NCBI GenBank assembly: GCA_021799315.1
Contig: JAJZAR010000041.1
Coordinates: 1-12,719, forward strand
DNA from: Thermoplasmata archaeon
GTDB taxonomy: Archaea; Thermoplasmatota; Thermoplasmata; Thermoplasmatales; Thermoplasmataceae
DNA length: 12,719 bases
Reading direction: 5' to 3'
The notes under the pieces: model-generated
What the model was told of the DNA's origin: nothing
What the model saw: the letters and a program-made list of their open reading frames with translations, nothing else
The model's database searches: none
Shown: positions 1-6,223 of the stretch, piece after piece
Numbering within the stretch: position 1 is the first letter of the stretch
Layout of the letters: every line of letters begins with the position of its first letter
Position numbers and translations under genes: made by a program

Positions 1-96
1 AAGTTTTGTCGAATATAGAAAGTTGTTTTTAGAACTATTTACGCAGTCTTCAATTATTCTTCTAGCATTAATCTCGAGAGAGGATCTTAAATCCAT
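1..96 (-). CDS. Partial gene, N-terminus only; third gene of the CBASS-like operon, candidate effector
   Basis: An ATG at 94-96 opens a frame that stays open for all 32 codons to the window edge (MDLRSSLEINARRIIEDC...). It begins 7 nt after the stop codon of the cyclase gene, so it is almost certainly co-transcribed with it. The visible residues are a charged helix with a Cys (residue 18) followed by a short polar stretch (SSKNNFLYSTKL). No membrane segment or catalytic motif lies within the visible part. In CBASS operons the gene beside the cyclase is often the cyclic-nucleotide-activated effector, frequently a 2TM/SLATT membrane protein, or an accessory gene such as a QueC-like or DNA-glycosylase-like protein. 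Effector identity is inferred from position only; the family cannot be named from 32 residues. No clear SD precedes the ATG. The alternative ATG overlapping the upstream stop (105-107) terminates after six codons and is rejected. Confidence 0.6.
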   Translation of the reverse strand, partial: MDLRSSLEINARRIIEDCVNSSKNNFLYSTKL

Positions 97-103
97 AATA
101 TTT

Positions 104-1093
104 TCATTTTTTATCATTATCTATTTCACCTTTATCCATTATTTTTTTCAAAATTTTTGTTTCTTCTTCTAGGTGCCCTTTCTCACCTTCTTGTTTGGCG
201 CTTGTAGCCATTTGGGCTAGCGAAGCTGCATATTTTGCTGCCTTTGTTCTTGCTTCGGAATCCAGATATCTCCCCATAATTTCCTCAGTAGAAGGATCTT
301 TCAAGGTGCCTGATTTAATATAATTTGGAAATCTTACAAGAAAATCCTCCAGATAATATTGTAGCGGATCATTTGCTTTATATTCTACCTGATCTAGAAA
401 TCCTATGACCATATTCTCGATATGAATCGATTTCAATCCCAATTTTTCCTTCTCATTTATATGTTTTATTAAACGTATCATAGCTTTTGCTTTTCCATCA
501 TACTTTCTGTCAACAATCTTTAAAATTCTAATTGAACGCCTTGGGTCTGATATTGTCCATGTTTTGTTATCGTTATCCGGTATGTAATACCCTTCCATTC
601 CGGGTTTTTTAAGTGCAGGAACGATATCATAATAGGTATCGGATTGTTTTATTACCAGTGAACACCCATCAATCTTAATTTCTATGTCAGGGTATTTCCT
701 TCTAAGGGCCTTATAAATGACATACAATGCTTTTTTTGAACCGTTTTTCTGCTCAAGGAGATTTTTATATAAGTTAAAATCCAATTCAAAAAGTGAATCA
801 ATATCAGGTTTTCTTGATGATGTTACATTTGTATCCTTTACAGTAGAACCAAAAAGATGAATTCCGACCAAATGTGCAGATTTATCGATCCCATCGTATA
901 TGGTCCTTAAACTAGAATTAAGCTTTTTCATGTCCGCTTTTTTAGGAATTATTTGTTTTAGTCTATCTTCGAGTAATTTCATAGTCGATGTGGAATTACC
1001 TTCTTTTATCCCATTTTCAGAATTCACTAGCGTGACCTGCATACTACTATTTGACCGCGCTGCGTATTGCTTGCCTCCAAATTTACCGCCCAT
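104..1093 (-). CDS. CD-NTase family CBASS oligonucleotide cyclase
   Basis: Predicted nucleotidyltransferase that makes a cyclic oligonucleotide second messenger on infection. Numbered from the ATG at 1093 (329 aa): the helix-N motif HLFGST holds G82-S83; the metal-binding pair is DID at D97 and D99, followed by a hydrophobic strand; the third carboxylate is D156 in YYDIVPAL; then comes YYIPDNDNKTW-SDP, a segment typical of the OAS-like/CD-NTase family. The C-terminal third is helical with an Ala/Lys-rich, highly charged tail. Length fits CD-NTases (about 300-400 aa). A TTG at 1108 is in frame, but a perfect GGAGGT (1101-1106) sits 7 nt upstream of the ATG at 1093, so the ATG is preferred. The SD lies inside the last codons of the upstream TGT-like gene, whose TAA is 5 nt before the ATG: tight translational coupling. 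All active-site residues look intact. A class I CCA-adding enzyme is the main alternative but is longer and has a different C-terminus. The product nucleotide cannot be predicted. Confidence 0.87.
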   Translation of the reverse strand: MGGKFGGKQYAARSNSSMQVTLVNSENGIKEGNSTSTMKLLEDRLKQIIPKKADMKKLNSSLRTIYDGIDKSAHLVGIHLFGSTVKDTNVTSSRKPDIDSLFELDFNLYKNLLEQKNGSKKALYVIYKALRRKYPDIEIKIDGCSLVIKQSDTYYDIVPALKKPGMEGYYIPDNDNKTWTISDPRRSIRILKIVDRKYDGKAKAMIRLIKHINEKEKLGLKSIHIENMVIGFLDQVEYKANDPLQYYLEDFLVRFPNYIKSGTLKDPSTEEIMGRYLDSEARTKAAKYAASLAQMATSAKQEGEKGHLEEETKILKKIMDKGEIDNDKK

Positions 1094-1098
1094 ATTGA

Positions 1099-1845
1099 TT
1101 ACCTCCAATGTTCGAACAAAATAGTTTGATATTCACCACTCGGAATGTTCTTTTTTGATGTGCGATTGTACGATGCAAAACTCTGAATTTTGCCTTGAAA
1201 ATTTCTCAGTATGTTTTGTGATCCTACCCCAATTAATAGCAAGGAATCATTTCCGATTATTCTCAGGATGTCTCTAACATCTTCTATAAGTTGATTGGAT
1301 CGCCTTCCATAGATAAAGTATTGGGCACAATAATAAGCAAAATAATGAAATCCATGTAATTTGAATAAAGAATAACTCAAAGTAAACTCTTCATGGTTTG
1401 TGCCCTTAATCAAGGGTATAATTTGGGCATGATTTTCTGGAATTCGTTTCAACGTTTTAACGATGTTTAAAGCACTATTTCCACTTTCTAATATATAGAA
1501 GCGTCTGGTGTTGGCATTTTGAGTTAAGTAGGTTGGAACATCACTAGGAATATAATAGCATGGCTGAAATTCACTTACAAATTTCACTTCCTGTTCCCAT
1601 GTCAATTGGCAAAGCTGACGATCAGCCATAGTCGTGGTAACGATAGAAAATGAATTTTCCAAATTCTCGTGCCATACTGGAAATTTTTGTTGAATTCTAA
1701 ACGCTTCATTAAGGTTAAACATTAATATCGTACTCTCTGAGTTTCCATATTGTCCATGTAGAAATGGACTAGCTCTTAATCTCAAAATCCTACCACTAGG
1801 ATAGGCATGAAGATTTGATGCTGCACAAAATTGATTTTTGATCAT
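1099..1845 (-). CDS. TGT-like (tRNA-guanine transglycosylase-fold) protein, type IV CBASS accessory
   Basis: A 248-aa protein, much shorter than housekeeping TGTs (about 370 aa or more). The second half resembles the TGT barrel: IPLIKGTNHEEF (143-154) matches the PxVQGxxxxxLR strand-helix, LFKLHGFHYFAYYCAQY-IYGRR corresponds to the region around AIGG in TGTs, and LLLIGVGSQNILRNF (203-216) matches the MGVGxPxxLLxAV strand. SDVPTY (101-106) lies where the family has a conserved Asp. Both usual catalytic Asp positions look altered: the DSGGF region reads FNLNEAF (Asn44) and the FDC/FDS nucleophile region reads SFAS (Ala224). The fold assignment is fairly secure; the residue losses rest on an alignment by eye. 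TGT-like genes (Cap10) are a hallmark of type IV CBASS, and this one is first in a unit with a CD-NTase. ATG at 1843-1845, with a TTAATAA box centred about 25 nt upstream, suggesting a leaderless mRNA. It may bind or modify a nucleobase or RNA; its target is unknown. Confidence 0.65.
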   Translation of the reverse strand: MIKNQFCAASNLHAYPSGRILRLRASPFLHGQYGNSESTILMFNLNEAFRIQQKFPVWHENLENSFSIVTTTMADRQLCQLTWEQEVKFVSEFQPCYYIPSDVPTYLTQNANTRRFYILESGNSALNIVKTLKRIPENHAQIIPLIKGTNHEEFTLSYSLFKLHGFHYFAYYCAQYFIYGRRSNQLIEDVRDILRIIGNDSLLLIGVGSQNILRNFQGKIQSFASYNRTSKKNIPSGEYQTILFEHWR

Positions 1846-1971
1846 GTTTACGTATCAACAACATCTTATTAACAATTATTATTAACAAAAGAAACAATCA
1901 TAAATATCCCAACAAAGATACTGTAGTTAATAACAAACAAACATTATTATGCTAAATCACTTACGTATGTT
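1846..1971. promoter_or_regulatory. Divergent promoter region with three TTATTAAC sites
   Basis: This 126-bp A+T-rich spacer separates the leftward CBASS-like operon from the rightward CARF-HTH gene. TTATTAACAA occurs as an exact 10-bp direct repeat at 1866-1875 and 1879-1888, 13 bp apart. An inverted 8-bp copy (GTTAATAA) is at 1926-1933. The leftmost copy overlaps the TATA-like box of the TGT-like gene (TTAATAA on the minus strand, about 21-27 nt before its ATG). For the rightward gene, ATTATTAT at 1943-1950 sits 22-29 nt before its ATG, so both transcripts may be leaderless. The positions suit an operator for the adjacent regulator acting on both promoters. The regulator-site link is inferred. 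Confidence 0.5.
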
Positions 1972-2739
1972 ATGTCTTTGGAAATCACCAAACAGATACC
2001 TATAAGAGTTCACATAATACCAGTCGGATTTGAGAAGGACAGAGTTGTTATACCGGCAATTAAAATGAATGCCGAAAAAGTCATCCTTATGGTAATGGAA
2101 GAGGACACAGAAAGAGGTAAAATGTTTGTAGAGAATTCAAGAACGAAATTGAAGAGTGAAGGAATAGACGTGGAGGATTATGTGATAAATTTTTTTAACT
2201 TAAATAAAAATATGGAAGCTTTCAACCACCTAATTAAAGAACATAAAAATGACGATATTTATATAAATATTTCTACTGGTTCTAAAATACAAGCCTTAGC
2301 CGCGTTGTTTTCTGCGATGGCTGCAAAAAATGAAGGTATTAGAATTACTACGTATTATGTGGAGCCTGAAATTTATGGCCAAGTTAATGAACCGATGTCC
2401 ACAGGCATAAAAGACATTATCTCCATACCAATATTCCCATTACCCCAGCCATCAAATGAAATCAAGGAAGCGACAAAACTTTTGCTGAAGCACTCATTTT
2501 CAAAAGAAGAACTTGGGAAAGCTCTGGCGGAAAAAGGAGTACTGGGAGATAAATTAAAAAATGCTGCCAATGACTTGTTAAATGAAAAAATTAGAATATC
2601 AATACATAGCACAGTTCAATCTAAGATTATCGTTCCCATGTTAAAAGAAAAGTACATAGTTACAGAGAAAAAAGGAAGGAATATCATTATTACCCTGACC
2701 GAATTTGGACGTGAAGCTTCAAATTTGTTTACAGAATAG
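1972..2739 (+). CDS. HFX_2341/DUF6293-family CARF-like winged-HTH transcriptional regulator
   Basis: Predicted ligand-sensing DNA-binding regulator, 255 aa. Residues 10-155 form the HFX_2341 N-terminal domain, a CARF-superfamily Rossmann-like fold: RVHIIPVGFEKDRVVIPA (12-29) is the family signature strand and helix, and YINISTGSKIQALAALFSAMA (97-117) holds the STGSK loop (101-105) that in CARF proteins faces the cyclic-oligonucleotide pocket. YYVEPE (128-133) completes the sensor. Residues about 160-255 form a winged HTH, with FSKEELGKAL and LKNAANDLLNE as helices and YIVTEKKGRNIIITLTEFGREA as the wing. It starts divergently to the CD-NTase operon across a shared 126-bp region, which implies control of that operon and of itself. 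CARF domains classically bind cyclic oligoadenylate; a link to the neighbouring cyclase product is inference. Many family members occur without CRISPR or CBASS neighbours, so a housekeeping role is possible. The ATG at 1972 is preferred because a TATA-like box lies 22-29 nt upstream. Confidence 0.87.
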   Translation: MSLEITKQIPIRVHIIPVGFEKDRVVIPAIKMNAEKVILMVMEEDTERGKMFVENSRTKLKSEGIDVEDYVINFFNLNKNMEAFNHLIKEHKNDDIYINISTGSKIQALAALFSAMAAKNEGIRITTYYVEPEIYGQVNEPMSTGIKDIISIPIFPLPQPSNEIKEATKLLLKHSFSKEELGKALAEKGVLGDKLKNAANDLLNEKIRISIHSTVQSKIIVPMLKEKYIVTEKKGRNIIITLTEFGREASNLFTE

Positions 2740-2879
2740 TTTCGAATAGATTTTTACTAAAAGATTTACTTTCAATGGGATTGCGAATAGAGAGCCATAA
2801 TCATTGTCTACAACACTTGCCCAGTAATATAGAGACTCTCATCAATCCAATAATATCGATGATCAGGTCTAAAGTTAAA

Positions 2880-3283
2880 GAAACAAGTCAACGTATACAT
2901 CCCATGCATCTGCCAAGCGAATGGGTGTAGAGACCTTATTCTTTTATTTCCTCCCTTTCCATGAAAAATCTGGTCATTTCCTTTCACAAATCCAGTCGCA
3001 AGGAAGTTCCGACCTTTTAAGGCGGAGAGGAATTGCGACACTCTTATATCCAGTTCTACTATTGACCATGGTGAAACCTCCCGACTTGCATGGGTTAAGT
3101 CTAGGTTTGCCTGAGGGATTCGGTGGTGACACCGAGGGCTGTATAGCATATGCCTCTGCCCGACTGGTGAGGGGTTGTGCCCTGAAGTCAACTGACCTAT
3201 TGTGCTCCGTTCCCGCAAGGGGTTGCCATGCCAACAAATCTGGAAGTTCAAGCTCCGAAGCTTTAGCTCGGAGTGGTTGACAA
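2880..3283 (+). mobile_element. Decayed 3' remnant of an IS200/IS605 (IS1341-type) tnpB element
   Basis: The right boundary has the classic form of these elements: a hairpin CTCCGA / TCGGAG (3253-3258 and 3268-3273) whose loop contains a TAG stop (3264-3266), followed by GTGGTTGAC. The frame entering that stop ends EVQAPKL, like TnpB tails that finish in a Q-E/A-P-rich segment. Upstream, a frame near 2887-2940 reads VNVYIPCICQANG, vaguely like the VNxxYTSQxCxxCG zinc-ribbon start of TnpB, but it is broken by stops and frame changes, so no continuous tnpB survives. No tnpA and no left end are visible. The upstream CARF gene is complete, so most of tnpB has been deleted or never arrived. The right end is convincing; the left limit is arbitrary and the protein remnant is weakly supported. 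Confidence 0.5.
3061..3283 (+). ncRNA. Candidate omegaRNA (TnpB-guide scaffold) at the element's right end
   Basis: The segment can fold into several stacked hairpins. They are CGGTG-GTGA-CACCG (3121-3134, a GNRA-type tetraloop), AGGG...CCCT (3170-3183), CCC-GCAA-GGG (3212-3221, another GNRA loop), and the terminal CTCCGA...TCGGAG stem (3253-3273) followed by GTGGTTGAC. This string of GC-rich hairpins in a low-GC region, ending at an IS605-type right end, is how omegaRNAs look. The guide, if used, would be the host sequence starting near 3284. Without an intact TnpB in the window, the RNA could only work with a partner encoded elsewhere. Pairings were read by eye; expression is unproven. Confidence 0.42.
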
Positions 3284-3399
3284 ACAAAACCAGACTGTTT
3301 TCAAGGAAAATTTGCATGGGTTATGAGACAATCTTATGATTTAAGAGACACATATGTTTACATAAACTACTTCTATGAACATTGATTCAAGTTAAATGT

Positions 3400-4203
3400 A
3401 TGGTGTTTGATGGTTTAAAGGAACTTATGACAGATTTGAATTTCAATGCTTCAAGCATATGCACAAGTTGGAATGAAATTAAGACTTCAGAGCATTTTTG
3501 TGACTATCCTATGTATGATTACTTCCCAGTTACCAATAATGGGATTTTGACTAGCATGGTTTGCAGGACTCGAAATAAGACTAAAGAGGAAATCAAACTT
3601 GCTGATGACTTTTTTCTGAAGAAAGAAGCAAGTATATTGGATGTTATACATAAATTCAAAACAAACTACAAGAATCGTGAGAGACTTGTCGAGCCTGGAT
3701 TCTTGATTCTAGGCGGAAAAGAAAATCCTCTTGGAATGTTGACATTTGCAGACTTAAACCGTGAAGAAGTGTCAGCGCTTATCTGGAGGATTATTATGGA
3801 CTTGGAAATCTCCCTCAAAAAGACTATCGGCGAAATCACAACTGAATGCCTCAAATCTGCCTTGAATCCATGTAAAGTTTCCCATATAGAAGATCGTTAT
3901 AGAAAGGACAAGGAAAAAGGGCTGGATCTAGGGCTAGTCAATTACCTATCTCTGCCAGATCTTAAGAAAATTTTGAAGAAATGTGGGCCTCACTCAATGG
4001 AATTGAATATCAAGAAGTGTTGTTTGACTGAGGAGGTTATAGACTTTAGAAACAGAGTTTCTCATCACAAGATTAAAATGAGCCTTATTTCTAGTTTTGA
4101 AGATATATACAAACTACATAACTCCTTAAAAAACCTTCAGTCTCTCCATGTAAACCTGAGTCAGATAATGGCAAAGAACCTATCTATCAAATTAGATGTG
4201 TAA
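3400..4203 (+). CDS. CBS-HEPN fusion protein, putative ligand-gated ribonuclease
   Basis: A 267-aa protein from the ATG at 3400; a TTG at 3382 would add six residues but offers no better context. The N-terminal half resembles a degenerate CBS pair: MYDYFPVTNNGILTSMV (about residues 38-54) matches the xxPVxxxGxxxGxx strand pattern, and GFLILGGKENPLGMLTFADLNREEV (about 99-123) matches the second motif including the final DLN. The C-terminal half is helical and contains DFRNRVSHH, a HEPN RxxxxH motif (R217 and H222) that is catalytic in many HEPN RNases, for example toxins and Cas accessory nucleases. CBS domains usually bind adenosyl ligands, so the protein may be a nucleotide-controlled RNase. 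It stands alone between an IS remnant and a gene-poor stretch, some 660 bp from the CARF gene and on the same strand. Defence function is inferred from fold and setting; a Swt1-like or antitoxin-coupled HEPN is an alternative. No antitoxin partner is adjacent. Confidence 0.62.
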   Translation: MVFDGLKELMTDLNFNASSICTSWNEIKTSEHFCDYPMYDYFPVTNNGILTSMVCRTRNKTKEEIKLADDFFLKKEASILDVIHKFKTNYKNRERLVEPGFLILGGKENPLGMLTFADLNREEVSALIWRIIMDLEISLKKTIGEITTECLKSALNPCKVSHIEDRYRKDKEKGLDLGLVNYLSLPDLKKILKKCGPHSMELNIKKCCLTEEVIDFRNRVSHHKIKMSLISSFEDIYKLHNSLKNLQSLHVNLSQIMAKNLSIKLDV

Positions 4204-4254
4204 AGACAAAACTACATTTTGTTTCATTTGAAACTTTAATATTTACAGAACTAA

Positions 4255-4453
4255 ACCATCGTAGAACTGGAACACCACGATAATGATGTCATGGAGAAGA
4301 AGAGGTACATGGGGAGCCTGCAAAGATCTGACTTCACGCAGATAGAGAGATATTCCTCAATTCAAAACATTAAAAAGAAGAGAAGTTTCAGGTTGTTCTG
4401 ACAATTATAATGGCATAGTTTTCAACATGGACATGATGCCGAAATTTGCTTAA
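4255..4453 (+). pseudogene. Short coding-like remnant, frameshifted, unrecognised
   Basis: In the 490-bp gap between the HEPN gene and the rhamnose operon, a frame from 4255 to the TGA at 4399-4401 reads well as protein (e.g. MEKKRYMGSLQRSDF, then IERYSSIQNIKKKRSFRLF). It appears to resume in the +1 frame at 4400 as DNYNGIVFNMDMMPKFA, with a stop at 4451-4453. It has no convincing start, and the family is not recognised; a decayed transposase or accessory gene is possible. The rest of the gap (4204-4254 and 4454-4692) shows no gene, clear repeat or RNA. Confidence 0.25.
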
Positions 4454-4692
4454 TTTATGGTTGTGTGAGAATGAGTTAAGACCGCGTTACACGTGACTGC
4501 TTTATGTCCTTGAGTTCTAAAAATGGGATGCACCATCCAAAATTTTTAATTGGACCTGAATTCTGAAAAAGGAAAGAAAATTTATTCATCAGATAATTTG
4601 AAGTTATTCCTGCACTTAATGTTAAGAGAAGAACCTTGGATTCCTGCCTTTGGTCGAAATCTCATGAACTCATAATGCTGAAAATATTAATG

Positions 4693-5634
4693 TCACTTTT
4701 CTCCCAAATAGTATTCAATTGTCTTTTTCAGCCCCTCTTCAAAGTCATGCTTTGGTTTCCATCCTGTCTCCCTCTCAATTTTTGATGGATCGATGGCATA
4801 ATGCTCATCATGCCCCGGCCTATCTTTTACAAATTGGATCATATCTTCAGATTTATTCATATAGGACAGGATGCTTTTCACGACCTGAAGGTTTTCCAGT
4901 TCATTTCTTGAACTGACCAGATAGGTCTCCCCAATTCTCCCCTTTTCAATTATGCTTTCCACCGCACTGCAATGATCTTCCACATATATCCAGTCTCTGA
5001 TCTGATTTCCCCTGCCGTAAACAGGTATGTTCTCTCCGGAAAGAGCATGCCTGATAGTTTTAGGTATGAGCTTTTCCTCATGCTGGTGCGGTCCGTAATT
5101 GTTACTGCAATTGGAAATTGTTGCTCTTATACCATAGGTATTGATGTATGAGTTGACGAGAAAATCTGCAGCCGCCTTTGTTGCAGAATATGGATTCCTG
5201 GGATTGTATTTTGTGTTTTCATCGAATTTTGTTGCAGAATTAAGAGGCAATGAACCATAGACCTCATCTGTTGAAATCTGATGGTACCGTATATCATATT
5301 TTTTCACAGCCTCCAGCAGGGAGAATACACCCATGTAGTTTGAATGCAGAAACTGTTCAGGATTGTTTATGGAATTATCTACATGGGATTCGGCGGCAAA
5401 ATTTATAATCGTATCCACGCCCTTTGCATGCTGCATGATGAGTTCTCTGTCGCAGATGTCTGTCCTGATCAGAGTGTATCTATCCCCATACTGTTCTTTG
5501 TTGATGAAATCCGGATTTGAGGCATAGGTGAGCATGTCTATGTTTACGATGCTGTCATCTTTGTGTCTCTTGAGCCAGTAATTGATAAAATTTGATCCGA
5601 TGAAGCCTGCCCCTCCGGTGACGATCATATTCAT
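4693..5634 (-). CDS. rfbB: dTDP-glucose 4,6-dehydratase (RmlB)
   Basis: Extended SDR enzyme catalysing dTDP-D-glucose to dTDP-4-keto-6-deoxy-D-glucose, step 2 of dTDP-L-rhamnose synthesis, cytosolic. 313 aa, near the family's usual 310-360. The NAD-binding motif is TGGAGFIGSN (6-15); NFAAESHVD (78-86) is a family hallmark; STDEVYG (121-127) carries the catalytic Thr-Asp-Glu; Y149 and K153 form the YxxxK pair in YSATK. RPGHDEHYAID near the C-terminus is the typical substrate-site segment. It is the last gene of the operon. Its ATG overlaps the stop of rfbC by ATGA (5631-5634), showing translational coupling. All catalytic residues are present. A TDP-hexose or UDP-hexose relative is possible in principle, but the STDEVYG signature with linked RmlA, C and D homologues makes this call secure. 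Confidence 0.95.
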   Translation of the reverse strand: MNMIVTGGAGFIGSNFINYWLKRHKDDSIVNIDMLTYASNPDFINKEQYGDRYTLIRTDICDRELIMQHAKGVDTIINFAAESHVDNSINNPEQFLHSNYMGVFSLLEAVKKYDIRYHQISTDEVYGSLPLNSATKFDENTKYNPRNPYSATKAAADFLVNSYINTYGIRATISNCSNNYGPHQHEEKLIPKTIRHALSGENIPVYGRGNQIRDWIYVEDHCSAVESIIEKGRIGETYLVSSRNELENLQVVKSILSYMNKSEDMIQFVKDRPGHDEHYAIDPSKIERETGWKPKHDFEEGLKKTIEYYLGEK

Positions 5635-6215
5635 AGATTCGCCCCATAATGAAATTTACTGTTTATGTGTGCGAGATCAGGGAATTGAAAGTCTTTTTCA
5701 GAAATGATCTTATTTATATCAGGCCATTTTATGTTTACCGATTCATCATTCCATATGAAACCACCTTCAGATTCCCTATTATATTCAGATGTTGCTTTAT
5801 AAAGTACTATGGAATCCTGCAAGGCAAGAAACCCATGGGCAAAGCCTTCCGGTACCCACAACATAAGGTGATTATCCTCTGAGAGTTCCCTCATCACATA
5901 TTTGCCAAAGGTTGGAGAATCATGTCGTATATCTACACCGACATCGAGGATTGAACCCTTCACCACTCTTACGAGCTTGCCCTGTGCATAGGGTGGATTC
6001 TGAAAATGCAAACCTCTCAGCGTACCTTTTAGTGAAAATGACTGGTTATCCTGTTTGAAATCTCTCTCTATGCCTATCTTTTTAAAATCACTATTCCTGT
6101 ATGTCTCTGTGAAATAACCTCTATCATCATGAAAGAGTTTTGGTTGCACCAATTTAACATCCGGCAGTTCTGTATTTACCAGTTCAAAGGGCATATGCGT
6201 GTATGATTCTGGCAT
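5631..6215 (-). CDS. rfbC: dTDP-4-dehydrorhamnose 3,5-epimerase (RmlC)
   Basis: Cupin-fold epimerase acting on dTDP-4-keto-6-deoxyglucose at C3 and C5, step 3 of the rhamnose pathway. 194 aa from the ATG at 6215, or 187 aa from the ATG at 6194. The latter gives MPFELVNTELPDV, which resembles usual RmlC N-termini; no SD decides between them. Motifs, numbered from 6215: DDRGYF (30-35), LRGLHFQ (66-72, with catalytic His70), DVGVDIR (91-97), VPEGFAHGFL (121-130), and YKATSEY (139-145) containing the conserved Tyr. It begins 8 nt after the stop of rfbD and overlaps rfbB by 4 nt. It appears complete and active. 3-epimerase-only homologues exist, but a linked RmlD homologue supports rhamnose. Confidence 0.94.
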   Translation of the reverse strand: MPESYTHMPFELVNTELPDVKLVQPKLFHDDRGYFTETYRNSDFKKIGIERDFKQDNQSFSLKGTLRGLHFQNPPYAQGKLVRVVKGSILDVGVDIRHDSPTFGKYVMRELSEDNHLMLWVPEGFAHGFLALQDSIVLYKATSEYNRESEGGFIWNDESVNIKWPDINKIISEKDFQFPDLAHINSKFHYGANL

Positions 6216-6223
6216 ATATTACT

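Noticed and set aside
2990..3030. RNase P-like AAGGAAGTTCC string
   Set aside because: A short resemblance to the GAAAGTCC core only; no conserved partner motifs (AGAGCAAG, ACAGAA) or P-domain pairing were found.
2921..3280. 119-aa plus-strand ORF over the candidate omegaRNA
   Set aside because: Low-complexity composition and no domain; the structured RNA explains the open frame better.
2808..3317. 169-aa minus-strand ORF across the IS605-type remnant
   Set aside because: It runs antisense to the structured right end, its sequence lacks a recognised domain and its first part is antisense to the RNA hairpins, so it is probably a shadow; only its last ~40 residues (FNFRPDHRYYWIDESLY) look protein-like.
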